NCBI GenBank assembly: GCA_040544425.1
Contig: JBEONO010000013.1
Location: 62,001 to 126,000, forward strand
Reading direction: 5' to 3'
DNA length: 64,000 nucleotides
From: Solimicrobium sp040544425
GTDB lineage: Bacteria; Pseudomonadota; Gammaproteobacteria; Burkholderiales; Burkholderiaceae_D
Shown here: positions 9,731-18,324 of the stretch, in pieces
How positions within the stretch are numbered: the stretch's first letter is position 1
Layout of the letters: every line of letters starts with the position of its first letter
The notes under the pieces: generated by a model
The model's input: the letters and a program-made list of their open reading frames with translations, nothing else
What the model was told of the DNA's origin: nothing
Databases searched by the model: none
Translations under genes and position numbers: made by a program

Positions 9731-11542
9731 TTAATCCAGACCTGCCTTGGTCAGTTCTTCTTCCCGGACCCTCAACAGATCAAGAACGGATTTTTTCACC
9801 TGTGCAGGCAACAGACGGTGGTTTCTGATCAGTTCCTTTTCCCGCCTGATAAAATCAAGCGTCATGTGATAACTGGATTCTTGATACAAGGCCTGAACGT
9901 CGATGTACCAGTCCGCGAATCCGGGGGAGCTCTTCAGGACCTCTGCGCCCTCTTGGGTGATCTGCCAGCTGATATCTGGAATTTGGCTCAACGCACCAAG
10001 CATTTGTTTCCGCACCATGTCAAACAGTGCCGGATCGAATGGACCTGATTTTAAAAGTGTCGACAATGTGGCGTTTTTAAGCGCGTCCGATATTGGAAGA
10101 AACACTGTTTTTCCCAGCTTGGCGCGCAAGCTGGGCAGATCCAGAGTGATTAATTCGCTGCACGAATAACGGATGAATTGGAGTTTGTCACTATCAGTCA
10201 GTTCATCCAAAGTCAGAATGCCGGCGATGTCGCCGCTGGCGGCCAGGAATCCGGCTTCGACGCAGGCCTCCAGCCTGGGTTCAGCTTGGATAGCCGTCAA
10301 TCCTTCGTTCAGAACGTGTCGGGATTCAGGTCTTTGCGATGCGTCGGTATATTTACCCATCAATGCGGCAATGATCATGCCGGTCTTCATCGGAGTTGCA
10401 CCTGCAAGATAAATTTTGGGCAGCACCTCTAACTCTCCGGCCCAAAAAATTTGCCGACTGATCATTGCTGCAATTTTTTCCGGCGCTATCGTTGCATGTG
10501 CGCTGAGGATCCGCACCACCAGCGCAACGCGGTTTTCAGTGGTCACCTTTCGCCCACCCAGTGAGTCCAGCCCTTTAATCATTGCGCACATGTTCTGTGC
10601 GCTGCGCGTTGCATGCGCACCGAGTATTTTTTCGACTAGCGCGTCGCGGCCTTGCGCTGTTATTTCTGACGGATCCAGTGCAAGGCCCAGCCCGCTAAAC
10701 ATCGCGCTGATCTGCTGGGCGTTGCAATGTGCGGATGCGCCAACGATCTGTGTGAGCAGCGCGTCGCGGTTTGCAGCTGTCATGCCTGGCCCACCCAGTG
10801 CGGTGCCCAGCCCGGCAACCATCCCGGCCATCGTTTGCGCGCTGCAAATTGCGTGCGCACCGAAGACCTGCGTGAACAGCACATCGCGGTTTGCTGCCGT
10901 CATGGCTGGCCCACCCAATGCAGTGCCCAGCCCTCCAATCGCCGTACGCATTTTCACTGGGCTGCAAGTTGTATGCGCGCCGATGATCTGCGTGAGCAGC
11001 GCATCCCTGTTTATTGCTGTCATGGCTGGTCCACCCAGTTCATGGCCCAGCCCTTCAATCATCCAGCCAATCTGGTGAGCTGTACAGGTTGCGTGTGCGC
11101 CGAGGATCTGCGTGAGTAACGCATCGCGGTCGGTTTCGGTCATCGCCCGCCCAGCAAGTTCCCGGGCTGATTGTCTGATTTCCCTGCCCATTTGTTGCTG
11201 ACTAAACCTGGCAGGATTGCGCAGCATATCTGCGACACGTTGCATTGGATTTTTTTTAATCGGCGTCACTTCTGAGGTGAGGTCTGGTGAGCGCGAAGCA
11301 GCGGTCGCGGGTGAGCTCGACGATGAACTGGACCGGTGTGGCTGCGTCTGAAGTCGCTTGGGTGTCGTGTCGGGTTCCGGACTGCGGTCGGTGGTTTTTC
11401 GCTTGTGTTTGCCAGAGGCCTGTAAAACGCGGACCGTTTCCTGATCTGGCAGGACTGGCCCTGCACCCGGTTGCGCTGGCCCTGGCGTCTGACTGCCTGC
11501 GACGCCGGTTGGACGAGATGCCAATGGACTGACTGCTTGCAT
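9731..11542 (-). CDS. 40-residue-repeat protein D (5 full repeats)
   Basis: A 603-residue paralog and the first gene of the presumed four-gene operon (57 bp to gene C). The start at 11542 is chosen because GGAG precedes it by 7 bases and the residues MQAVSPLASR match the paralogs; a longer frame from 11602 lacks this support. It has the KHKRK and PKR clusters, a Ser tract interrupted by Pro at residue 78, five repeat units (131-329), a degenerate unit and the C-terminal domain. It is exactly 80 residues shorter than protein C, which equals two whole repeat units. The region upstream (11543-11685) shows a TTGACA-like sequence on the minus strand but no convincing -10 partner. The function is unknown. 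Confidence 0.8.
   Translation of the reverse strand: MQAVSPLASRPTGVAGSQTPGPAQPGAGPVLPDQETVRVLQASGKHKRKTTDRSPEPDTTPKRLQTQPHRSSSSSSSPATAASRSPDLTSEVTPIKKNPMQRVADMLRNPARFSQQQMGREIRQSARELAGRAMTETDRDALLTQILGAHATCTAHQIGWMIEGLGHELGGPAMTAINRDALLTQIIGAHTTCSPVKMRTAIGGLGTALGGPAMTAANRDVLFTQVFGAHAICSAQTMAGMVAGLGTALGGPGMTAANRDALLTQIVGASAHCNAQQISAMFSGLGLALDPSEITAQGRDALVEKILGAHATRSAQNMCAMIKGLDSLGGRKVTTENRVALVVRILSAHATIAPEKIAAMISRQIFWAGELEVLPKIYLAGATPMKTGMIIAALMGKYTDASQRPESRHVLNEGLTAIQAEPRLEACVEAGFLAASGDIAGILTLDELTDSDKLQFIRYSCSELITLDLPSLRAKLGKTVFLPISDALKNATLSTLLKSGPFDPALFDMVRKQMLGALSQIPDISWQITQEGAEVLKSSPGFADWYIDVQALYQESSYHMTLDFIRREKELIRNHRLLPAQVKKSVLDLLRVREEELTKAGLD
10556..11152 (-). repeat. Tandem 120-bp coding repeat, 5 units (gene D)
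   Basis: Five coding units encode residues 131-329 of repeat protein D. Compared with gene C, the array corresponds to unit 1 followed by units 4-7, so units 2 and 3 are absent. Confidence 0.93.
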
Positions 11543-11685
11543 GATATGACTCCAGTGTCGATGAAGGTCGGCGAGTGTGTCAAAACTCGCGAACCGACTC
11601 AATGCGGGGAAATACCAATTTCTTGCATCCTTATTTCAGTCGGGTTCAGGGCGAAGGAACCGGACGTTTCCTTGCGGCAGAATGA

Positions 11686-12624
11686 TTAGTGCTGAACCGA
11701 AAACGGATTTTTGGCAGCACTTTGCAGCGACTGTCCATATTCACTGGCGGTGGCGATAAACCCTTGCGCGATGGTGCTGACCGGCGCGCCGCGGCGCCAG
11801 ATCACACCGATGTCGAGATTCGCAATCTCCTCCACCAGCGGGATGCAAACAAGCTGCGTCCCCTCCAGCGACCAGGCGCGAAACAGCACCTGCGGCAACA
11901 CACAGACGCCATAGCCGGTCGCCACCAGACTGCGCACCGCTTCAATCGAACGGGTGCGGGTGATGCTGCGCGGACGGATGCCGATGTTATTCCATAGGTT
12001 GCCCGAGCCGCGTTCCAGCTCCTCATTCACCAGCACCACCACCGACTCGTTTTTGATATCAGCAAACGAGACCGTGGTTTGGTCCGACAGGGTGTGCCGC
12101 GCCGAGACCCACAAACGCCAGGGTGAGCGCACCAGAATCGAGCTGTGGAAGGTGTCCTTGTTTTCCAGTGCCGAGGTGGCAGTCAGCGCCACATCCAGCT
12201 CACCGTTGATCAGCTGATGTTCAATAAAATGGCCGGCATCTTCGACCACGCGGGTGAGCACTTTCGGGAAGGTGCGCCGGTAACGTTCCAAGAGGCCCGG
12301 CAGGTAATACCCGGTAAGCGGACTGATCGAGCCGATGGTCAGCTCGCCGGAAACGGCATCGGGGCGGGTCGCCAGAGCCTCTTCCGCCGCCGAAATGGAC
12401 GTCAGGATGCGCTGGGTATGACGCCAGAATTCGTGCCCGGCGTGGGTCAGGGTCATGCCGCGCGCATGTCGTCTGAATAACAACACACCCAGATGGGTTT
12501 CCAGTCTCTGGATCGATTCGGTAATGGCCGCCTGGGACACGTTCAGGTTCTGCATCGCGACCGAAATCGCCCCGGTTTCCGCCACAGCGTTGAAATATTG
12601 CAACGATTTTAAGGTGAGAGACAT
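11686..12624 (-). CDS. LysR-family regulator of the polyamine operon
   Basis: A 312-residue LysR-type regulator. The N-terminal winged helix-turn-helix (about 1-60) includes the typical A-V-A-E-T-G-A-I-S block and R-L-E-T-H-L-G-V-L-L-F-R. It is followed by a linker and a substrate-binding domain (about 90-300). It is divergent from the ydcS operon, with a 137-bp gap that holds a perfect inverted repeat of LysR-box type. The arrangement suggests that it senses a polyamine or its breakdown product and controls the operon and itself; the effector is not evident from sequence. The stop lies 143 bp from the repeat protein D start, and nothing links those genes functionally. Confidence 0.9.
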   Translation of the reverse strand: MSLTLKSLQYFNAVAETGAISVAMQNLNVSQAAITESIQRLETHLGVLLFRRHARGMTLTHAGHEFWRHTQRILTSISAAEEALATRPDAVSGELTIGSISPLTGYYLPGLLERYRRTFPKVLTRVVEDAGHFIEHQLINGELDVALTATSALENKDTFHSSILVRSPWRLWVSARHTLSDQTTVSFADIKNESVVVLVNEELERGSGNLWNNIGIRPRSITRTRSIEAVRSLVATGYGVCVLPQVLFRAWSLEGTQLVCIPLVEEIANLDIGVIWRRGAPVSTIAQGFIATASEYGQSLQSAAKNPFSVQH

Positions 12625-12697
12625 ATCTTGCGGTATTTTGTTAACGGCAACCCGGAAGGGAAGTTAAGGTATCGGTAAACCCGATGGAAAGTATAAC

Positions 12698-12718
12698 TGT
12701 ATTGGTATTTTCAATACA
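12698..12718. promoter_or_regulatory. LysR-type operator between regulator and ydcS
   Basis: TGTATTG and CAATACA form a perfect 7-bp inverted repeat separated by 7 bp, and the site contains the T-N11-A pattern of LysR boxes. It sits in the divergent intergenic region, 44 bp before the ydcS start codon and 74 bp before the regulator start. Confidence 0.7.
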
Positions 12719-12761
12719 AGCGACTTTACGTATATTGCAATAACAACCAATGGAGAACTCT

Positions 12762-13925
12762 ATGAATTTTCTTCCTGTGAGAGCCACGACGGTCTTATTC
12801 GGCATGATCCTGGCCTCGGTTTACCTGAGCGATATCAGCTATGCCGATGCCATCCCCAAAGGGGAAGGGCAGCTCGACATCGTGGCCTGGCCTGGCTATA
12901 TCGAACGCGGCGAAACCGACAAGGCTTACAACTGGGTGTCGCAGTTCGAAAAGGAAACCGGCTGCATGGTCAATGTCAAAACCGCCGCAACTTCCGATGA
13001 AATGGTTTCCCTGATGACCCAGGCTGTGTATGACCTGGTCACGGCATCCGGCGACGCCTCGCTGCGCATGGTTGCGTCCGGCAAGGTGCAGCCGGTCGAT
13101 ACCGGCAAGATCAAGGCCTGGGCCACGCTCGACCCGAGACTGAAAAATGCCCCGTGGTATGTGGTGGGCGACAAGGTTTATGGTGTGCCGTATCAATGGG
13201 GCCCGAATGTGCTGATGTACAACACCGATGTGTTTAAAAAAGCCCCCGATTCCTGGTCGGTTGTTTTTGAACCACAAAATTTCCCGGATGGTAAACCCAA
13301 CAAAGGCCGGATTCAGGCTTATGAAGGCGCGATCTATATTGCCGATGCCGCCCTGTATCTGAAAGCGAAACGTCCTGAGCTGGGCATCAAGGATCCGTAT
13401 GAGCTGAACCAGGCCCAGTACGCTGCCGTGCTGGAACTGCTGCGCAAACAAAAGCCGCTGATCCACCGCTACTGGCACGATTACAACGTGCAGATGTCGG
13501 ACTTCAAGAGCGAAGGGGTGGTCGCTTCGAGTTCCTGGCCGGTGCAGGTCAATCTTTTGAAAGGCGAGGGCAAGCACATTGCCTCGGCCATGCCCAAGGA
13601 AGGCATGACCGGCTGGTCCGACACCACCATGATGCATGCCAAGGCCAAACATCCGGTCTGCTCTTACGCCTGGATGAACTGGTCGTTGAATGACAAGGTG
13701 CAGGCCCCGGTGGCTGAATGGTTCGGATCCAACCCGGTCACCACCACGGCCTGCAAGGCGGCGACACCGGCCGGCGGCAAGCCCTGCCTGAGCAATGGTT
13801 ACGATCAGTTCGACAAAATCATGTTCTGGAAAACGCCGCAGGCCAAATGCAGCGCAGCAGGAGGGGAGTGCGTGCCCTACAGCCGCTGGACCGCCGACTA
13901 TATTGCCATCATGGGCGGGCGCTGA
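12762..13925 (+). CDS. ydcS: Polyamine ABC transporter substrate-binding protein
   Basis: A 387-residue periplasmic binding protein with a signal peptide ending near the ISYADA segment. It resembles E. coli YdcS throughout: an I-A-W/V-A-W-P-G-Y-I-E-R-G opening, YDLVTASGDASLR, the H-R-Y-W-H-D region with QMSDFK, and the C-terminal AIMGGR. The start at 12762 has GGAG six to seven bases upstream; the in-frame ATG at 12750 lies before that site. It heads an operon with an ATPase, two permeases, an aldehyde dehydrogenase and a permease. Putrescine or a related polyamine is the likely ligand, based on family and neighbours. E. coli YdcS has also been linked to polyhydroxybutyrate and DNA uptake, which cannot be judged here. 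Confidence 0.92.
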   Translation: MNFLPVRATTVLFGMILASVYLSDISYADAIPKGEGQLDIVAWPGYIERGETDKAYNWVSQFEKETGCMVNVKTAATSDEMVSLMTQAVYDLVTASGDASLRMVASGKVQPVDTGKIKAWATLDPRLKNAPWYVVGDKVYGVPYQWGPNVLMYNTDVFKKAPDSWSVVFEPQNFPDGKPNKGRIQAYEGAIYIADAALYLKAKRPELGIKDPYELNQAQYAAVLELLRKQKPLIHRYWHDYNVQMSDFKSEGVVASSSWPVQVNLLKGEGKHIASAMPKEGMTGWSDTTMMHAKAKHPVCSYAWMNWSLNDKVQAPVAEWFGSNPVTTTACKAATPAGGKPCLSNGYDQFDKIMFWKTPQAKCSAAGGECVPYSRWTADYIAIMGGR

Positions 13926-14021
13926 TGATTCAAACCGTCGTGGTTTGGGAAAATAAATAATTCGGACCAAAGCATTTGTGCCAGACATTTTTAACAACAG
14001 ATAACAAGACCAACTTCAACC

Positions 14022-15041
14022 ATGCCAGCAACCATAGAACTGCAATCCGTTACCCGCCGCTATGGTGAAGTCGTCGCCGTTGACAAGGTATCTGTAACGA
14101 TCGAGCCGGGCGAATTTTTTTCCATGCTGGGACCGTCCGGTTCCGGAAAAACAAGCTGCCTGCGCCTGATCGCCGGATTCGAACAGCCCGACAGCGGTGC
14201 GGTGATCCTGAACGGCCTCGACATGACCCGCACGGCGCCGTATGACCGGGATGTCAATACCGTATTCCAGGATTACGCGCTGTTTCCGCATTTGACCGTG
14301 CAGAAAAATGTCGAATACGGATTGCGCATGCGTGGCATCGGTGACAGCGAACGCTTCACTCGCGCCCGTGAAGCACTTGAACAGGTAGCGCTGGACGGCT
14401 TTCATGACCGCAAACCGGCGCAGTTGTCGGGCGGTCAGCGTCAGCGCGTGGCACTGGCGCGCGCGCTGGTCAATCGTCCGTCAGTGCTGCTGCTGGATGA
14501 ACCGCTCGGCGCCCTCGATCTGCGGCTGCGCGAGCAAATGCAGATCGAACTGAAAAAGCTGCATAAACAGCTGGGCATCACCTTTGTGTATGTAACCCAT
14601 GATCAGGGTGAAGCGATGTCCATGTCGGACCGGATCGCAGTTTTTGCCAAAGGAAAAATCGAGCAGATCGACACACCGCGCATGCTGTATCAGAAACCGG
14701 CAACTTCGTTTGTCGCCGACTTCGTCGGTGGTGCCAATGTGCTGCGCGGTGAGCTGGCCAGATCCTGTGGTTCCAGTCATCCGTTTGCCGCCATCCGTGG
14801 TGAACAGATCCGGATCAGTCCCGCTGCATCTGGTCCGGCCTCCGATCAGGTGCAGGTCAGCGGCATGCTGGTTGACATTCAGTTTCACGGTGCGGTCAAC
14901 CATTATGAAGTCGATGTGCAGGGGCAGCTGATTACCGCAGTGGTCGCCAATCGCGATGAACCCGAAAGTCACGGCGTGCAGGCCGGACAGACCGTATCAC
15001 TCAGCTGGCCGCGTCATCAGATGATTTCTCTGGAAAGCTGA
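14022..15041 (+). CDS. ydcT: Polyamine ABC transporter ATPase
   Basis: A 339-residue ATP-binding subunit of the PotA/YdcT type that powers the transporter from the cytoplasmic face. Walker A is GPSGSGKTS (about 37-45), the signature is LSGGQRQRVALARAL, and Walker B is VLLLDEPLGALD, followed by the switch histidine in THDQGEA. A TOBE-like domain fills the C-terminal hundred residues, as in other spermidine/putrescine ATPases. It is 96 bp downstream of ydcS and 2 bp from the first permease gene. Confidence 0.93.
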   Translation: MPATIELQSVTRRYGEVVAVDKVSVTIEPGEFFSMLGPSGSGKTSCLRLIAGFEQPDSGAVILNGLDMTRTAPYDRDVNTVFQDYALFPHLTVQKNVEYGLRMRGIGDSERFTRAREALEQVALDGFHDRKPAQLSGGQRQRVALARALVNRPSVLLLDEPLGALDLRLREQMQIELKKLHKQLGITFVYVTHDQGEAMSMSDRIAVFAKGKIEQIDTPRMLYQKPATSFVADFVGGANVLRGELARSCGSSHPFAAIRGEQIRISPAASGPASDQVQVSGMLVDIQFHGAVNHYEVDVQGQLITAVVANRDEPESHGVQAGQTVSLSWPRHQMISLES

Positions 15042-15043
15042 CC

Positions 15044-15988
15044 ATGATGACCGCTGCCCAGCCTGCCTATCGAACAGATATCCTCTCTGCCCTGTCGCGG
15101 CAACTCAATCGTCACGCCAATGTCAGTCTCTGGCTGCTGCTCGGACCGCCGCTGTTGTGGTTCGCGGTGTTCTATATTCTGCCGCTGGCGGCCCTGCTGA
15201 TGCAAAGCCTGTACACGTTTGATGAATTTTCCATGTCGGTCAGTCCGACGTTCACGCTCGACAATTTTAAAATGGTGTTCACCGAAGCGGCGCACATTGA
15301 CATCCTGCTGCGCACCTTCTGCACCGCGCTGGCCGTCACCATTGCCTGCGCGGTAATCGGTTATCCAATTTCTTACTACATGGCCCGTTACGCCAGCGGC
15401 CGCACCAAGGGCATCATGTACGTGGCCGTGATGATCCCGATGTGGGCCAGTTATATCGTCAAGGCCTATGCCTGGACCGTGATTCTGGCCAAAGAAGGCA
15501 TCGCGCAATGGTTTATTTCGAGTGTCGGTCTGTCCGGCGCGCTGGATCTGCTGCTGACCGTGCCGGGTATCGGCGGCAGTACGCTGGCCACCTCGCATCT
15601 GGGGCGCTTTCTGGTCTTCACCTATATGTGGCTGCCGTTCATGATCCTGCCGATTCAGGCCTCGGTGGAGCGCATCTCGGTCAATCTGATCAACGCCTCG
15701 GCCGATCTCGGTGCCACACCCGGCCAGACGTTTCGCAATGTCATTCTGCCGCTGTCCCTGCCGGGCGTTGCGGCCGGTTCGATCTTTACTTTCTGCCTGA
15801 CTTTCGGTGACTACATCATCCCGACTCTGGTCGGACCGTCCGGCGATTTTCTGGGTACTGCGGTCTATAAATACCAGGGCGCGATCGGCAATGTTCCGCT
15901 GGCTGCAGCCCTGACCGTGATCCCGGTGATTGTGGTCGGTGCCTGGTTGTGGCTGGCAAAAAAACTGGGAGCATTCGATGCGCTTTGA
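15044..15988 (+). CDS. ydcU: Polyamine ABC transporter permease 1
   Basis: A 314-residue inner-membrane permease of the PotB/YdcU type with about six membrane segments. The EAA-like loop that contacts the ATPase is visible as N-A-S-A-D-L-G-A-T-P-G-Q-T-F-R-N-V-I-L-P (about 222-240). The start follows the ATPase stop by 2 bp and the 3' end overlaps the next permease by 11 bp, so the genes are translationally coupled. Confidence 0.92.
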   Translation: MMTAAQPAYRTDILSALSRQLNRHANVSLWLLLGPPLLWFAVFYILPLAALLMQSLYTFDEFSMSVSPTFTLDNFKMVFTEAAHIDILLRTFCTALAVTIACAVIGYPISYYMARYASGRTKGIMYVAVMIPMWASYIVKAYAWTVILAKEGIAQWFISSVGLSGALDLLLTVPGIGGSTLATSHLGRFLVFTYMWLPFMILPIQASVERISVNLINASADLGATPGQTFRNVILPLSLPGVAAGSIFTFCLTFGDYIIPTLVGPSGDFLGTAVYKYQGAIGNVPLAAALTVIPVIVVGAWLWLAKKLGAFDAL

Positions 15989-16799
15989 TCGTAACGGCAA
16001 ACCATCCGCACCACTGCTGCTCAAAATCATCGTGGCCGGTGGCTTTGTCTTCATGCTGTTTCCGATTCTGGTGATTGCCATGTATGCCTTCAATGACGAG
16101 AGCAGCGCGTTCAGTTTTCCGCTCAAGGGCTTCACCCTGAAATGGTTTGCCAAGGCATTGGAACGCAGCGACATGCTGGACGCGGCGCTGCTGTCACTCG
16201 AAGTCGCGGCGCTGGCATCGCTGTTTGCCATCGTGCTCGGCACGCTGGCGGCGCTGGCAGTCTACCGGCGTGAGTTTGCCGGCCGCGACACGGTGCATCT
16301 GATGTTCAATCTGCCGATCGCGCTGCCCGGCATCATTACCGGCATTGCGCTGCTCTCTTCGCTGCGCCTGATGGATCTGGAGCCCGGGTTGCTGACCATC
16401 GTGATTGGTCACATCACGTTTTGCGTGGTCATGGTTTACAACAACGTCGTGTCGCGCCTGCGCCGCATGCCGGCCAGCCTGATCGAATGTTCGATGGATC
16501 TGGGTGCGAACAGTTTTCAGACTTTCCGCTACATCGTCCTGCCGGGCATGGCAACGGCGATACTGGCTGGCGGGATTCTGGCGTTCTCGCTCAGTTTCGA
16601 CGAAATCATCGTCACCACGTTTACTGCCGGTGCGCAGCGCACTTTGCCAATCTGGTTGCTGAACCAGTTGACCAAGCCGCGTGACATGCCGGTCACCAAT
16701 GTAGTTGGTTTGCTTGTCACGCTGATGACAACGATCCCCATCATCTTCGCCTACCGGCTGACGATGGGGACAGAGGGTGCTGAGGGTGCTGTGAAGTAA
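15978..16799 (+). CDS. ydcV: Polyamine ABC transporter permease 2
   Basis: A 273-residue permease of the PotC/YdcV type. It has a predicted N-terminal membrane segment, further hydrophobic segments, and an EAA loop reading S-M-D-L-G-A-N-S-F-Q-T-F-R-Y-I-V-L-P. The start at 15978 is preferred because GGGAG lies 7 bases upstream; a longer in-frame start at 15930 would sit deep inside ydcU. It pairs with the upstream permease to form the channel. Confidence 0.92.
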   Translation: MRFDRNGKPSAPLLLKIIVAGGFVFMLFPILVIAMYAFNDESSAFSFPLKGFTLKWFAKALERSDMLDAALLSLEVAALASLFAIVLGTLAALAVYRREFAGRDTVHLMFNLPIALPGIITGIALLSSLRLMDLEPGLLTIVIGHITFCVVMVYNNVVSRLRRMPASLIECSMDLGANSFQTFRYIVLPGMATAILAGGILAFSLSFDEIIVTTFTAGAQRTLPIWLLNQLTKPRDMPVTNVVGLLVTLMTTIPIIFAYRLTMGTEGAEGAVK

Positions 16800-16853
16800 G
16801 CGAAACGGAATAAGTGCAATGCAGCTACCCCTGCTTTTAGGTTCTAACTTTTA

Positions 16854-18314
16854 ATGATGAATCAAACTATGACCATGAAAAAACAAACACTCAGAACCGA
16901 ACTGTTCATTGATGGACAATTTGTCGCGGGCGACGAGGCCGCCGAGCAGATCATCAATCCTGCTACCGAGGAACTGATCTGCGAAGTGCCCCAGGCATCG
17001 TACGCCCAGATCGACCGTGCCGTGGAAGTGGCCAATCACGCTTTCGTGAGCTGGAGTAAAACACCGCCACGCGAACGCGCGCGCATGCTGCTGAAAGTGG
17101 CCGACCTGATTGAACATCACGGCAAGGAAATTGCGCTGATTGAATCGACCAATACCGGCAAACCTTACCAGGCGATGCTCAACGATGAAATCCCGGCGAT
17201 TGCCGATGTATTCCGCTTCTTTGCCGGTGCTGCCAGAACCCTGAGCGGCATGGCCGCGGGCGAATATCTGCCCGGTCATACCAGCATGATCCGCCGCGAC
17301 CCGATCGGCGTGGTCGCTTCAATCGCACCGTGGAACTATCCGCTGCTGATGGCCGCCTGGAAGATCTGCCCGGCGATTGCCGCCGGCAATACCATCGTCC
17401 TGAAACCGTCCGAACAGACCCCGCTGTCAACCCTGAAGCTGGCCGAACTGATGGCCGAGATTTTCCCGCCGGGCGTGATCAATATTGTGTGCGGTCGCGG
17501 TGAGCCGGTCGGTGCGCCGCTGATCAATCATCCGCTGGTGCGCATGATCTCGATTACCGGCGATGTCTCGACCGGACAGAAAGTGCTGGATGCCGCATCG
17601 AAAGGCATCAAGCGCACGCATCTGGAATTGGGCGGCAAGGCACCGGTGATTATTTTTGATGATGCCGATCTGCAGGCTGCGGTCGAAGGCATTCGCACCT
17701 TCGGGTTTTATAACGCCGGTCAGGATTGCACGGCGGCCTGCCGTGTCTATGCGCAGAAAAAGATTTACGACAAGTTCGTGGCGGAATTCAGCGCCGCAGT
17801 CGCAACGATTCGCGTCGGTGAGCAGCATGATCAGGGCGTTGAAATGGGCCCCTGCATTTCCGAGCGTCAGCGTGGCCGGGTCGCCGCGTTTGTGCAGCGC
17901 GCCGAGGAAAACAAACATATCGAAATCGTCACCGGCGGCAAGGTTGCCAAACGGCGTGGGTTCTTCTACGAACCGACCGTGGTGGCGCATGCCAGACAGT
18001 CCGATGAAATCGTGCGCAAGGAAGTGTTTGGTCCGGTTGTCACGGTCACGCCGTTCAGCGATATCGACGACGCGATTGCGCTGGCCAATGATTCCGATTT
18101 CGGTCTGGCGTCCTCAGTCTGGTCGCAGGATGTCAGCAAGGCGATGCGGGTGGCTGCCGAACTGCAATACGGCACCACCTGGGTCAATACCCATTTCATG
18201 CTGACCTCGGAAATGCCGCATGGCGGATTCAAGAAATCCGGCTACGGCAAGGATCAGTCCATTTACGCGCTGGAAGAATATACCTGCGTGCGCCACGTCA
18301 TGATCAAGTTATAG
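16854..18314 (+). CDS. patD: Gamma-aminobutyraldehyde dehydrogenase
   Basis: A 486-residue aldehyde dehydrogenase that oxidises 4-aminobutanal, formed from putrescine, to 4-aminobutanoate with NAD+. It matches E. coli PatD (YdcW) along its length, including NDEIPAI-DVFRFFAGAAR, GHTSMIRRDP, IAPWNYPL, the catalytic glutamate in LELGGKAPV and the catalytic cysteine in NAGQDCTAACR. The C-terminal SEMPHGG and KSGYGKD blocks are also shared. As in E. coli the gene directly follows ydcV, here by 54 bp. A betaine aldehyde dehydrogenase role is the main alternative, but the operon context favours PatD. Confidence 0.93.
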   Translation: MMNQTMTMKKQTLRTELFIDGQFVAGDEAAEQIINPATEELICEVPQASYAQIDRAVEVANHAFVSWSKTPPRERARMLLKVADLIEHHGKEIALIESTNTGKPYQAMLNDEIPAIADVFRFFAGAARTLSGMAAGEYLPGHTSMIRRDPIGVVASIAPWNYPLLMAAWKICPAIAAGNTIVLKPSEQTPLSTLKLAELMAEIFPPGVINIVCGRGEPVGAPLINHPLVRMISITGDVSTGQKVLDAASKGIKRTHLELGGKAPVIIFDDADLQAAVEGIRTFGFYNAGQDCTAACRVYAQKKIYDKFVAEFSAAVATIRVGEQHDQGVEMGPCISERQRGRVAAFVQRAEENKHIEIVTGGKVAKRRGFFYEPTVVAHARQSDEIVRKEVFGPVVTVTPFSDIDDAIALANDSDFGLASSVWSQDVSKAMRVAAELQYGTTWVNTHFMLTSEMPHGGFKKSGYGKDQSIYALEEYTCVRHVMIKL

Positions 18315-18324
18315 GAACTGCACA

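Noticed and set aside
3511..11119. Plus-strand open frames opposite the repeat genes
   Set aside because: They recur with the 120-bp period and mirror the minus-strand code, with no ribosome sites of their own; they are shadows.
3567..11152. CRISPR-like or DNA-level tandem repeat array
   Set aside because: The 120-bp period is a coding repeat kept in frame throughout; there are no spacers of the CRISPR kind.
2739..11542. TAL effector-type DNA-binding repeats
   Set aside because: TAL and Bat repeats are 33-35 residues with a fixed pair of variable residues; these units are 40 residues with a different consensus. Only the general logic of modular repeats is similar.
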